Below, one piece after another: positions 1 through 14,000 of a stretch of 64,000 nucleotides of DNA. How positions within the stretch are numbered: position 1 is the first letter of the stretch; the number at the start of each line of letters is the position of its first letter. The stretch is taken from positions 31,250,811 through 31,314,810 of the forward strand of contig CM072523.1 of the NCBI GenBank assembly GCA_036898135.1, given 5' to 3'. The notes under the pieces were generated by a model, which had not been told where the DNA came from, ran no database searches, and saw nothing but the letters and a program-made list of their open reading frames with translations. This DNA comes from Oncomelania hupensis. Lineage: Eukaryota > Mollusca > Gastropoda > Littorinimorpha > Pomatiopsidae. A program made the translations under genes and the position numbers.

Positions 1-552
1 CATTTTCCTGAAGGTTATTTTTTTGGCTATTAATAATGATATTTCATAGTGAAACAGATATAAAAACAATTTGCCTCCATCTCGTGGCATAATCTGTACA
101 GACGATATGAAAACTTTTAACCATTTAAATTTTAATAAGCTTATCACTATCTCTTTGGTTTATTTTAATTTAACAATTTTTTTTTAAAGCTGTGTAAAAA
201 CAGCAGAGAGAAACTTGGCAACACATTTTTGCTTTGCTCATGTAAAGTTTGTAGATGCGACTGTTACTAAATTTAATTTGTTTACTTTTTAAAATAACAA
301 AAAAATATTTAAATATGGTTTTATGTTAATTGGTATTTAAAGATCTGCACAATGTTTTTGATGGTTGATATTTTGATCGAGTATCCTTAAACTGTTAGGG
401 AATAACAGTTGTCACTATAATGTTTATGGTGTGTGTGTGCCAGTGGAATATTGAGATGCTACAGAGGCAAATTGGCCAAAATAAAATGCAGGATATTGAT
501 GATGTATTTTGCTTTCTAGTTATTTGGTGTGTTCACCCTAAGTTTAAGAGAT

Positions 553-955
553 TGGGGTGCTCCATCACCACCACCACTACCATCTCCCCTCTTACTATGC
601 CCCATCATCATTATCCCCACTCCTCCTTCCCTTCACCATCTCCACCTCTACCATCATTATAATCTTCCCCATCTCCACTACACTCACCATCACTACACCC
701 ACCATCATCCCCATCATCATCACTACACCCATCATCATCACTACACCCACCATCATCCCCATCATCATCACTACACCCACCATCACCCCCATCATCATCA
801 CTACACCCACCACCATCCCCATCATCTCAATCCCACATGCCCTGCACCATCATTACCATCATCACAACACTCACCATCATTACCATCATCACAACACTCG
901 CCATCATTATCCATCCCATCACCACCATTATCATCTACATCATTACCCTACCCCC
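553..955. repeat. C/A/T-rich degenerate minisatellite (CACCATCATCAC-type)
   Basis: Repeats of a variable unit such as caccatcatccccatcat and catcatcactacaccc run for about 400 bp. His/Thr/Pro-rich open frames here follow from the composition and are not genes. The 1-550 bp to its left show nothing recognisable. Confidence 0.85.
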
Positions 956-3545
956 ACCGTTCCCCTTCCTTCCACTAATTTTTTTTTTTGGTTTCTTTTT
1001 TTTAAAGTGGTCCCCCGCAAAGCAAATACAATAACAAGTCACGTAGGAATCAATTATTTATTATTGTACACTTGTATTGCCATACACTCATGATTTCTGT
1101 ACAAACAATACATCCTTATCCACCACCAAACTAAAACATGTTTTATGAAACTCGCAACTCGACATCATTTCTGGGTATTGTATCATCACGAGGGGAAAAA
1201 AAAGCGATGGTACAGCTTTCATAGGCCTACAATTACAACAGTGCCTTCAAATACACGGACAATAGTTTTCAGTTCATATTCAACTGAAATACACGAATTT
1301 AGATAGACTACAGAAGTATAACTAATATTTTACTGAAAATCTATGAAGTTCAGCTAACCCTACATTGTGAAGAATGTGGTAGCATGTTATGTAACTGAAA
1401 AATGTATTCAAAGTTTTTATTATACAGTAACTACATTAATACCTGATTTTTTAAAAAAAGTCAGGTTTAATTTGCATAATCAATGCTTGTGTATTAAACG
1501 GTGAAAAAAAGAAAATCAAGATTACTATACATTTCCATAAATATTTGTTTCAACGCTAAGCGAAGTAAAGACTATTAAATTCAATTTGTTGAGACTCAAA
1601 TGTTAAATATAACCACAATAATTAACATTACATAATAATTCCATAATTAGAAAGTCATGTTAATAAGGAAGTAATACTTTTAAGGTGTCTTTGTTTTGTT
1701 TTTTTCCTTCTGGAATACACAGGTTTATGTAATATTGTAACATTTGCACAAATTACTAATCACCAAGCAGGTAAGGTTACAGAAAGGTCAAATCTAAATA
1801 AATTCAATTTACTGTGTACAATTTCATTTCTTCTCAGCACAATGAGCATGATGAGCTAGTCATTTGGAAATCTGTGCTATAGAAACGACTACCGTTACAT
1901 CATCTTCATCATCCCTTTTGTTTTACCACCATCATCGTCATCACTTTCTACTTTTTTAGGGATTTAGTTCAACTGAAATTGTTCAAAGGCAACATAAACA
2001 GAAATATATAAAAGTATAATCACGTTTTTTTTTCCAGGACATTTAAGATCCAATTGTTCCAACAGGGCTGTATAATAATATAATTACTCCAATGAAGTCT
2101 ATACAGTTCAACCAATGGAAAGTATTTTTGACTACACAGTAACTAAAAACACGCCAGCTTTGTAAATAAATACTAATTAACGAAAATCATATTTGCTTGC
2201 AAGTAAAACGAGTCTTTACCCCATAGAACTGAATGTAAAAATCATTACTTGACTCACAGCTCTATAACTGCGTAAACCTATTTTACACAACAGATAATTA
2301 TAATTTTAAAAAAAAACAACTAGAAACAGCATATAAACAAAACAATATATAAAACAATATATAAACACAACAATGTTCTTAATATAAAGAAAGAAATATT
2401 AAATTGAAAACAACAACACATCCGCAAAAACACCCAATAAAGTTACACAAAACCTAAAAATAAACAAATATTATAGAAAAAAAAGAAGAAAACAAGCATA
2501 TTTATTTCTTTATTTATTTTAAATCCAAATTTTTAACATAACTTTACAACCACCTGAACACATAATGAAATTTTTATGATAACTGAAACAGAATAAAATG
2601 ATAATAATAATAATGATATTATTACTAATAATAATAACAGTAATTTTAATGTAAAATCAACTGAACAGAATAAATAAAATGAAACAATACATGAATAACT
2701 GTACACAAATGTGAAAGGAAATATTATTACAGGAAGCTCAATATTGGTCATTTTTGCCTGGCTAAATATTCAGTCTTCATAAATACAGACAAATCATGTT
2801 AAAACTAACAAGTGCTAGATGCTGACAAAATTACAACTGATTCTCCAATGAGCACCATTTTGCAAAACAGCATACGTACTTTACAGGAAATACAAATACA
2901 ATGTAAATGAATGATGTCTACAGTTAATGTAGCAAAATCAAACGTTAGATTAAATTCAAAACGTGTTTAGTTGCAGAGCTAATACAATTCTATGCAAACA
3001 CAATCTCATTATGAAAATGGGGTAATCAGTACAAGATAAACAAACAAACAAAACCCCAACAAAATAAAAATATTGATTTAATTTTTAAAAACAGCAGACA
3101 AATGAGCGGAATCAAATCACTCTGAAATAAATCATTAATCATTTCCAATTTTAAGTTACACAGAACAAATACGTAAACACAAATAGAACTATATAACTAA
3201 AGAAAAACAAACAAAAAAGACTGTATACCTAAAAGAAAACAGACAATCATCTTTGTAAATGTAAACATAATTAAAATGTTGATGGTTGTTTGCTTTAGGT
3301 TTTCTGCTTCACGGACTTGCACTTCTTCCAATCAATGTACTGTGAAATTAAAGACCAAACATATTGGAACCGTAAAAAAATAACAAATATGTTCTTTAAA
3401 AAAAAAAGCTGAAACTAATATAATTGTTTCCTAAATCGCCTTTAGCATATAAGCTTGGAGCAAGAGAAGGTCAAAGGTGGAAGAGATTTAATGTTGATAG
3501 TTTTTGACAAGTGTAGTGAGCAGTTCTTTGAGCTAAAAGTGTTAT

Positions 3546-3602
3546 ACAATAACAACTGTCTCAGTACAATAACAACTGTCTCAGTACAATAACAACTGTC
3601 TC
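3546..3602. repeat. 20-bp tandem repeat, three copies
   Basis: acaataacaactgtctcagt is repeated with period 20 at 3546, 3566 and 3586, with essentially no divergence. It lies in the probable CASK 3' UTR. Confidence 0.95.
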
Positions 3603-5411
3603 CTCCTCCCCACAAGCGAAACTACTTGCTCCATGTATTCTACACAAACTTTGTTTCCTCTGTTACAAGAAACACACTAGTTTAATTCAAAGTAGAAAAC
3701 ATTTTTGTTCTTTTAGCAATGATAACAGCTTAGTCCTTGTATCTATTACTGAGCAGTTTTACAGTCCACTAAAAATTGAAAAACTAGATCGAAATGAGTC
3801 AAATACAATTTTAAAAGCTTACAACTGTTACAAAACAATGCCAGTATTCTAGATCCAGGCTGTGCAAAGGTTAATGCACTGACATTTGTGGCAGGAAGAG
3901 AAGATAATAAATATTAAACCACGTGGCATTCTATGTGCTTATTTGCAGAATAATTTGTTACATGTCCCTGCATTGTAAAAGCATTTATCAAATAAATAGA
4001 ATACATATACCTGATGATAATGCAAATATACATACGGATGTTTGAACAAACTCTTTGCAAAAACAAACTGTGAAAAACAATGTTATAAACAGATGTGGTG
4101 TAAACAAACTTCACGACCGTTAATGAATTGACATGGTAAAAACCAACTTCATGCAAGTTAAGAACTGACGTGGTAACACAAGTACTGTACGAAATGGTTA
4201 TGATCTCACTTGCAAAAACAAAGCATGTGTTAGGAACATGAGCATGGCAACACAAACCATAAAGTCTTGGAAATAATATTACAAACTTGAATACTAACAC
4301 AAAGTGCAGGCTATAACTATGTTACAGCAACACAAAGTATGTGTTTTGAATTATGAGCAGCTAAAATCAAACATTCATCAGAACATGAACAGTTTCAATG
4401 GAAACTCTTCATCAGAGAAGAACCAGTTTAAATGAACAAGCTGCAATAATGCAACACTCTACTCTTAGACACATTACAGCATTTCACTAGCATCCACGTC
4501 GTTGTACAGATATAACAAACCATTCTTTCAAGAATAACTTACTAGAATAATAATAAAGATCATCATGTCATCGTCATCATCATAAATAGTAAAAATAATA
4601 TTATTAATAAGAATAAAAGAAAAATTCAAATTGCAAAACTTGGTCAATCATTATTTCAATTCAAAACTACAAGGTAAGACTCATTGCCATTGGCCTTTCA
4701 TAAAGTTATACCATGATCAAACAACCCATCCATGCAAGATTTATGTACAAATGTTGTCACGAGTTGCCCATAACAATTCACAATCTCAGAACTGAAAGTA
4801 ATTTTTAGCTTACCTGAAGGTCAGTCTTGTAGCATTAAAATATACCAAACCATTTATTAACAGGTAAAAATTTAACTATTGCTAAAAATTGACAATTTTT
4901 TTTTTATTTGAATGTATTTATTGATTTTATTTGTATGTATTAATTTGACTTTCTATGTGTTTAATTGATTTTCTATGTATTTATTTAATCATTTTCGCCA
5001 TATTTGACCACAAAGCTGGTTCTGTATATGTAAATGATTATACAGAAAATGTGGCTTTACAGATAAATTAGCTGTATGCGCGGCATTACATTAACTTAAA
5101 AAAACAAACAAAAACAACCTTTGAAGAACACAGACTACACTATTTCAATATGACATGACCTAAGGAATTACCTTATTAATACCAGCGCCTTGAGTAGTTC
5201 TTTGACCTCAAAGACCAATCATAGCACTTTAACTTCACAGAAGGCGGAGCGAACATTAGTACAAATTAAAGAAACTAATAAGCAACTGTTACCCATGGCG
5301 CAAGCATTGTTAACAAAAGACATGTTAGTCAGCAACACACAGCTTTCTTTTGTGATTTTGCTCAACAAGTACAAAAATAGAATCTGGTTTTCTTAAAATA
5401 ACTCGGAGGAT

Positions 5412-5863
5412 TATATATTTTTACACAGACATACATTTCTGGGTTGTTGATGTTTGTTATTCAAGAGCTCTGGAGAACTAACTTCTCAATCTCATTTTAA
5501 GCTATATGTTTTTACACAGACATACTTTTGTGGACTGTTGATGTTTGTTATTCAAGAGCTCTGGAGAACTAACTTCTCAATCTCATTTTAAGCTATATGT
5601 TTTTACACAGACATACTTTTGTGGACTGTTGATGTTTGTTATTCAAGAGCTCTGGAGAACTAACTTCTCAATCTCATTTTAAGCTATATGTTTTTACACA
5701 GACATACTTTTGTGGACTGTTGATGTTTGTTATTCAAGAGCTCTGGAGAACTAACTTCTCAATCTCATTTTAAGCTATATGTTTTTACACAGACATACTT
5801 TTGTGGACTGTTGATGTTTGTTATTCAAGAGCTCTGGAGAACTAACTTCTCAATCTCCTTTTA
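5412..5863. repeat. 91-bp tandem repeat, five copies
   Basis: The landmark tcaagagctctggag recurs at 5461, 5552, 5643, 5734 and 5825, an exact period of 91. The first unit differs in its left half (acatttctgggttg against acttttgtggactg), the inner units are identical by eye, and the last changes near its end. Each unit holds the palindrome agagctct. Confidence 0.95.
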
Positions 5864-6958
5864 ATTTATTTGAGACAAATAAATATATTTTAAAATACAA
5901 ATATATATTGAATACCTTAAGATGGGAAACAAAATTGTTCAGAGCAGTGTTGACTTGTTGCAGACGCTTAACATTTTGAGCAGAAATAAATAATCTTTAT
6001 TTTCTTTCTTTAATTTAATGTCTGTTCACCTAAGTGATTTTAGACTTTACAAATATATAATTAAAATAAATAATAAATAGAAATAAATAATTATAAGCAA
6101 TTGTGCTAGAGATGACTTGAAACAGTGCTTTAAATTCTCACGCAAAACCAGTGCAAACAATGTTGATTAATTTCTTCAATATATTATTCATCCAATCATT
6201 GTCAGACATCACAACCTAAATAAAATTCACTAACAAACCACATGCGCTTGCATTTAATGTGGTGAGGTCATTTAAATAAAATTATTGTACCAATCTATTT
6301 TTTTAAAAACCAACTGATTGCTAAAATCAAAGAGACAATACTCTCTTTCCATGTCACAACATGTAAACTCTGTTGACCTAATCTCTCTCTCTAGTCTTCT
6401 CTAAAATAGTATAAAATGCATTTGGTCTTAAAAACTACATCACACATTAAGTGTCATTGTCCTTTAAAATACTGTGTAATTGTCTACTTTAAGCAACAAA
6501 CAGTTGCATTTAAACGCATCTGGGCATTTCTAAACAACATATAGGCCATTCTCTAATTTACACACAATTTCATTTCAAAGAGTTAAAACAATTGAATGGT
6601 ATTTTGTATTTTGCATTAGAGATACTAAATTAACGGCATTAAAATCCTTTTTTTGTGTGTTTGATTTAGAGTAGCAGTAATACTATGTGCATTTAAATAT
6701 ATTGTATTCTTAAGTCCTTTTAAGAGTTACAGTGTAAAATCGCTGAGTTAATACATAATTTGAATTTTTACATCTATGCAAAAGAGAGTTACGGGGTCGA
6801 TTAAATATTGTTCAAACTTCTTCAATTATTAGGCTTATATAGCAAATCACTTCAAATTAGTTACAATCAAGTACTAATTTAATTTTAAAATCATTTACAA
6901 ATCATTTTATCCTTTATGTACACTTCAGCAGAAAACTGTTTTTGGTAGAAAGTACACT

Positions 6959-7058
6959 GATGGAGCTAGATACCTGTGTGAAAACTAAAAAAGATAAAAC
7001 CACAGCAAGATGGAGCTAGATACCTGTGTGAAAACTAAAAAAGATAAAACCACAGCAA
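6959..7058. repeat. 50-bp direct tandem duplication
   Basis: The block starting gatggagctagatacctgtg is repeated exactly once with period 50, inside the probable CASK 3' UTR. The identity implies a recent duplication. Confidence 0.95.
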
Positions 7059-7319
7059 CCACTGTACATTGTAAATGAAACCAGCAACCACTGCTATCAG
7101 TAAAAACGCCTTATGTTTCAATGGGGAAAAAACTAGCAACCATATCGCTAAATATCAGTGGAGAAAGCATCTGCAGCCTCCTTTATCAAGCATGAGATTG
7201 TGACAGAGAAAAACGCACTTTCCACATGCTCACATCCACGCATCAAACTCGCAGGCAAAAGTGGCATAGTGGAGGACATGAACAACAGTATTTTCTTTTT
7301 GTTTCTGGAAGGCAAGATG

Positions 7320-7834
7320 TGACGTCATGAAGACACGACGTAAGTTGTGACGTCACTATGAGCAAAACGTCACAGTGTCAGCTCAACAGGGGTCCACAGT
7401 GCATAGAGATGTGTCATAGCATCCAAGTCTGAACCTAGTCCATCCTTTAATATTTAACTATGGAAGTGTATTACTACTCAAAATAAATTCTTCTCACTTC
7501 AAAATATTTATTTTAAAACCAATTCTGTATTGATTTCTGTTTATTAAAAAAAAAAAGAAAAAGAAGTATGCCCAAATTCATTAAGGAAAAGAAGCCATGA
7601 CACACCAGCTTGTGCTTGACATGCATGATGTCATCACACACAAAGCAATGAAGAGAAAGTTTGTCACATCTTGCTGATCTTGTTTTAAGGTAGGAACAAT
7701 CTGGCTGACAGACCTTTCTTCTGTGACATCACTCAAGTATTATGACATTCTGTTTATATGTAGGGGGGATGGGAGAGAGGGATGACAGAAACACCAAGAT
7801 TATGACGTCACTAATGACATCACAATTGACGTCA
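7320..7834. promoter_or_regulatory. Cluster of TGACGTCA (CRE-type) palindromes
   Basis: Four perfect TGACGTCA octamers occur, two near 7320-7356 and two near 7803-7834, with related TGACATCA/TGATGTCA forms between. This is the known CREB/ATF consensus. The position just 3' of the CASK stop is odd for a promoter element, and the same octamer also occurs in a dispersed repeat near 31320, so it may be repeat-derived. Confidence 0.25.
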
Positions 7835-8011
7835 TTAGTACACCCAGCTGACAGGGACCCACTGTGGCGTGGTACAGACATCCTCGATAGCCTTCTCCAG
7901 TGTGTGGATGGTTTCATCGATGTCGTTGTTGACGATCTTCTTGTCGAAGAAGTGGCCGTAGGCTTTCTCCAACAGCTCGCTTTCTCTCGCCAACCGCTCC
8001 AAGCTGCTGTC
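7835..8011 (-). CDS. CASK: CASK terminal exon: GK C-terminus and stop
   Basis: 58 codons plus TAA. It encodes [20 protein letters not shown], then [38 protein letters not shown] and stop. The C-terminal QWVPVSW[VL]Y is diagnostic for CASK as against DLG, MPP or ZO proteins. Acceptor catctaccacag|GAC. The stop is followed on the minus strand by TGACGTCA-rich, then AT-rich, non-coding sequence. Confidence 0.97.
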   Translation of the reverse strand, partial: DSSLERLARESELLEKAYGHFFDKKIVNNDIDETIHTLEKAIEDVCTTPQWVPVSWVY

Positions 8012-11000
8012 CTGTGGTAGATGAACAATCAGAAAACTTCATCAACTTCCACTAGTCATACTTCCATTAAAAGTGGATAGAAACCAAACTATACTTGTGG
8101 TAGAAAAGAGTCTGTAATATTGGCGCCCAGAAAGACTATATTTAATTATAAATCTGCATCAGTTACATCAGAGTCACTTCGGGCGTTGATAAAAACTACC
8201 AAAAATTAACCAAAAAGAATTTTTGGGGTACAAAATAATCTACTACAATATAAAAGGAAAAATGTTTTCAATCAAAAGAACAAAGAGGTACTTAAGAAAT
8301 GTATACTTGAGCTTTGAAAGACAAGAGGACAAAGCTGAAGAATCCAAAAAATTTGAAAACAAAAATCTTACAAACATTAATAAACATTATTTCATGTTCA
8401 TTTAAACCAACATAAATGAACGAAGTCTGTCCTTTTAGATGTTGCAATATTAAACAAAACATTTATGATACAACTAATTTATGCAAAATTTTATGTGCTT
8501 TCAAATAACTGAAGTATAAAAGTTATTAGTTAAACAACTAGCAAAAGTAAATCAAAATTAAATAATGGTACTGAGAATATAATGTTACCTAACTGGAATT
8601 TATCATATGTATATTATTAAAATAACATGTAGACACATTTGCAAAAAGGCCAAAACACAGACACGTCAAATTAAAAAAAAAAATTAAAAAATTAAGGGTT
8701 CGAAATATGGGTGTGGAAATTCAATCACTTCACGTCATGCAAGACCATTAAAATAAATAAAGAAATCTAAAAATAAATTCCTAAGACAAATAAAAACACC
8801 GCGAAGCAAGATAAACTCATTCTGTTAGTACTAGACATAAACACAAAGTGCATGCGTTTTTTAGATTAAATAAATTGTTCAGTAGGTACTTTTGACAATT
8901 AAATAAAAAGTTATTAAAAAAAACAAATATTTCTGAAACTGGGAAGAAAATTTTTTAGAAAATCTGAATTCACCTTTACCAAATGATCTTCCGACACTGT
9001 TGGTATGAACTTATCCTGCTCACAATAAGCATGGTTATTATTTTTGAAGTGTAATGAGTTGAAAGATACTATTCTACCACATAATATTTTCTTTACGGCA
9101 CCGCATGAATAAACATAAAAATCCATTTGCAGATATTGCTTGTGGTTTGCATAAACATGAATAAATTCAGTAATCCATATACTACTTTAATATATGTACG
9201 GGTATGGAGTAATTTCAGCTGCTTTCTTTTAAAGGAAATAAGTCACTTAGTAATTTTCAGTAAGTACATTTAAATGTAAAAGACCGAGTACTAAATGGAA
9301 GCTAATTTTATCTACAAACTATGTTCAACCCTAACATTTGTGTTCGTTATATTCTTCTGAAGTTTATGTTATTTAGTCATAGACTTTACACTAATATTAA
9401 TGTCTTTCCAGCCGTTCACAATGGAAGAAACGGAAGTTACACATCACCAAATATTTTCCAACCTGGCGTTTTGTGTATGTGTGTTCCTTTTATAAATTTT
9501 CATTTGTATAGTCTGGACCAGCTGTAATGTCTTATTATGGATAAGTTATTAGCATTACACTTACATCAATATTCTTCAAGTCTTCCCATCCATTGCGAAA
9601 CTAATGAAAATTAAAGTTAAACATCGCCAAAATATTTCCTAAACTGATGTGCGTCTTTTTTTTAACATTTTTATTTGGACCAGTAAAATTTTACCTCTAA
9701 TCATATGGTTACGTTATTTAGCGTTAGACTTACATTGATATTCTTCAAGTCTTTCAAATCACAAGCTCTGGGGGCAGCTATGAAAACAATGTAGGGAGCG
9801 TAATCCGCTGCCCTCAACACTTTCAACGCCTGCAACAAGCAATCCACACACACATGCAAAACACTAAATGAATCAAACATAGCATTAAATAAAGGACAAA
9901 CCTGAATAACAGGGATAAATGAAACATAACATAAAAATACAAATAAAGAGCGAAATTAAATACAAACAAGTTAAAACGGGGAAAGGAAATAAAGACAGAT
10001 AACCCTACTTATTAGATAACCACACAGAATTTACATATTAGATTACTGTATTCAGAGTTTTGCGGATGGCATTGATGGATTGGCTGGAGAGGAACAAGAA
10101 CTTGTACAGCTAGTACAGAGGCTTAAAAACCACCTCCAGAACCTTTGGAATGAAAATATGTGCAAAGAAGACCAAAATGATGACCAACAACACCAATGGA
10201 ATAAACACGGATATTAAAGTCCCAGGCCAGTCCCTCAACACAGTGCATAGCTTCAAATATTTAGGAGCCATTGTATCAGACAATGGGTCACGACAGGAAG
10301 TCCTTTCCAGGATCACTCAAACAACTGCTGCCCATTTGGAAAGACAGGACCATCAATCTACACTCCAAAGTAAGGCTGCGGCACTCCCTTGTCATCTCCA
10401 TCTTCTTATACCCTTGAAAAACATGGACTCTCACAGGAGACCTACAACGAAGAATAAAAAGCAGGGAGATGAGATGCTACAGAAGACTTCTGGGCATTTC
10501 CTGTACCCAGCACATCACCAACAATGAAATCGACAGACCATCACACAAGTCATTGGACAACACGATGACATGATCACAGTGGTAAAGAAACGGAAACTTA
10601 GATGGTATGGTCACGTCACCAGAGCATCAGGCCTTGCAAAGATCATCCTGCAAGGCACAGTGCAAAGGAAGCAGAAGAAGAGGGAGACAAAAAAAGAGGT
10701 GGGAGGACAACACAGTCGAGAATGGACAGGCTTGACACTGAGCGAAGCCATGAGGGTTGCTGAGAACAGAGAAAGATGGAGTACGCTGGTTAAACGATCA
10801 TATGTGGCCCCAACTACCTTTGAGTTATGGAATAGGTTAGGATAGGATATTCAGAATTTTGGGAACACAAGGAGGAAGCATAATGAAAATAAGCAACAAA
10901 AGAACACACAAATGAGGGATACTTGGCTTGCCATGAATACAAAGCATATATCTGCATAGTATCAGATCACAAAAAGGAAAATAATAAAATAAATTTAAAA

Positions 11001-14000
11001 AATCAGCTCGGCTTGCACACTCCATTCTGATAAAGCAATAGAATTAAAATTAACAAAAAAGAAAACATCGAAAAAACGCCACTCATGATGCTAAAATATA
11101 TACAACAGAAGATGTACACCAACCCAAACAAATGCCACGCTTCAAAACTAATAAATAACTGGAAAAAAAATTCACCATTTTAGATCTAAAATATTCACCT
11201 TCACAACAATGAAGAACAACAAGACAAACACATGTGCAAAAGGAAAACACAAACACATGGATAAAATCTTGCTGCTGCATAAAATTAAAATCAGAAACCC
11301 AGTGTAAAACACACTGAAGAAACACTAAACGTAATATCTAGATTTAAATATATTTACAACAACCTGAAACATAAGAAAAAAATCTAAACAAGGAACTGGC
11401 CACACGAGAGATTTAAAAAAAAAAAAATCAATGAACGCACATCTTGATGCAACATAAATACAGCTTAGCTGTGAAATATAACAAGAAAAAAAGTGGTGCC
11501 ACAACACTTAAGCCATCAGCAGGCATGATTAAGGAAAGTTACAAAAATCAACCTACGCACATTACTAGAATTACTAACTAAACACAAGAGCTTTAGCAGG
11601 AAATTGAAAACTCATGCCACAACATCAAGTTGTGTGCAGGCAGCACACGTCATCTCGCGATCGTTGCAACTACCTGGTGAATGTTTGGTAATGTCGGAGC
11701 TGCGATAAAAACTATGAATGGCGTGTATTCCCCTGATCGCAACACCTTGATTGCCTGGTGAAGAAGAAACACCGTCATTGTAGAGTCACAAGTACACTGT
11801 ACAAAGTATAAAAACTTTGATTTCAGTATCTGTCCCTCACAACCAACAATACAATACAATTACAACGCTGTACAATACAATACAGTACAACACAAAACAA
11901 TGCAATACAGAACAACTTCATTTTATTGTCCGATACGAAAAGCAGAAATTTGCCCTGTACAAAGTACAAAAACTTTGATCTCAGTATCTGTTCCTCACAA
12001 TCAACAATACAATACAATACATTACAATATAGAACAACTTAGTTGTCTGGTAAGAAAAAAAACAACACTTTTAAAGTTATCTTTGATACAGTTGCCTTTG
12101 GCTTCCATCCATAAATATAGTCAATACAAATGCAAACATGTATGTGTCTCTCACGATCAATATACAATACAATACAATACAATACAATACAACTTCGTTG
12201 TCTGATACGAACAGCAGAGATCTGCCTTCAGCTTGCTGTCCATACATGTATATAGTCAATACAAATAGGAACAAGTTTCAGAAAAGGTTTTGCATATCAC
12301 AGACATATTAAATACACATTCTAAAAAGACTTTAGCACAGATCAGCAGCAGATACATTTGCTTTTGTTTTTTGGTTATAGATATAAACAAAATTTTGTGC
12401 GATACCTGCGTTAAGCAAACTGTCATCATTATCATCATCATCATAGTCATCATCATTATTATCATAATCATCAAAAACATGTTGACCATCATCAAAAACA
12501 TCGTGATCCACGTCATCTTCATCATTATTATCATCATCATCACCACGACCACCATTGCCATCATCACCAACCACAACTTTACGAACTCCACTGGATGTCA
12601 CCATACCTGCGGTTCAACGTCCAGGATGGCGATGAGGCCTCGCCTGTGGATGTCTCGGATGGTCTCCAGTCGCGTGCCGTACATAGCGTCCTCGTGCGTG
12701 CCGTACTCCAGGTATTCGTTGTTGGCGATGTCGCGCATCATCATGTCGTGCGACGTGAAATAGTAGTTCTTGCCGTTCTCTTCCCCGTCACGGGGTGGTC
12801 GTGTCGTGTCTGAGCACACAGAAAAATATATCATACGTCTCTATACAATGGCATATATATATAGTCTTTGATATTATTGAACCAGACAGGCCAAAGTCAC
12901 CTTTGAAAACAGCAGTTAGGAAAAAAAAAAAGGCGTACAATTATTCTGAATAAAACACTGGCGTCTTCACATTTCCAAACTTTCCACGGAAAAAAACAAA
13001 AAAGTTTGCAAATCTTTTTTTTTAAAAATGGTTGAGGGGTGGGGGGATGGGGGGGGGGGGGGCACACCAGCTCAATGCCTATGTGAGCAGCACTGTTTAG
13101 TGCCTCCACATTTTGCTGGCTGCGGGCTATTTATAGCTTGCCTGCACCTTCCCTTCCAGCGAAAGGAAAGGAAAGGTAACATTAGCAAAGCTATTTATAG
13201 CTAGCCTGGCTGACCTAACCTCAAAACTAAATAGCTTTGGTTGAGTCAGTGGGGGGGTGGGGATGGGGAGTGGGGAGGGGCGGGCAAGGGGAGCCTCCGG
13301 TGACGAGTCCAAAATGTAAGGAATGACACAGCAACTGACAGGGAATCATTTCCTTATTCCCCAGAGGACACAGCATCTAATAAGTGTGCATAGGCTTTTA
13401 TACGATCAATATGGTTTTTGTACAATCATGATTGGATATTGTCTTATGTCTTCATTTTTCTATCCTATCCTATCATATCCTATCCCATAACTCAAAGGTC
13501 CTTGGGGCACCACAAATGATCGTTTAACCAGCGTACTCCATCTTTCTCTGTTTTCAGTAACCCTCATGGCTTCGTTCAATGTCACGCCAGTCCATTCTCG
13601 ATTGTTGTCCTCCCACCTCCTCTGATACACAGTGCAGCACTGATCGCCTCATTATATATCTATTGAAGTCATTTGCATGTTTCATTTTTAAACTTAAAGC
13701 TAGTGTCTTTTAAAGATTAACTTTTTGACCCCCGTGCATAGCAATGCGAGTCTATGTATTCACACCCCCAAAATTGTTTTGTTGTTGTTGTTTGTTGATT
13801 GTTGTTGGTGTTTTTTTTACAGATTTTTGCAAATCTGAGCAAGATGAGTCCTAATAGTACAAAAATGACAAATAAAAAACAAATCCCCTCAGTCGGTCTG
13901 TCCACCGTCTGTGCAAAACTTGCAAGTGGATTAATATCTCAGAACCTATTTCAACTATCACAACCAAACTTAGTAAGGTGGTGTATATCCATGAAACCTC

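Larger units (their letters stand above)
1040..7834 (-). other. Probable CASK 3' UTR and downstream flank
   Basis: No coding exon and no recognisable transposon is seen in this AT-rich stretch, in contrast with the repeat-dense remainder. It starts directly after the CASK stop. Several AATAAA hexamers occur on the minus strand; one distal candidate is at 1057-1062. Long 3' UTRs are common for neuronal scaffold genes, but the cleavage site cannot be fixed from sequence alone. It contains three local tandem repeats listed separately. Confidence 0.4.

Noticed and set aside
5412..5863. CRISPR array
   Set aside because: Period-91 units have no unique spacers and the context is eukaryotic.
7835..8011. 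DLG/PSD-95 or MPP assignment for the MAGUK gene
   Set aside because: The C-terminal QWVPVSWVY, the [13 protein letters not shown] and the hook sequence are CASK-type; DLG ends differ and have three PDZ domains.
7742..8020. Plus-strand 92-codon frame opposite the last CASK exon
   Set aside because: It is the antisense shadow of the GK C-terminus; the minus reading matches CASK to its last residue.
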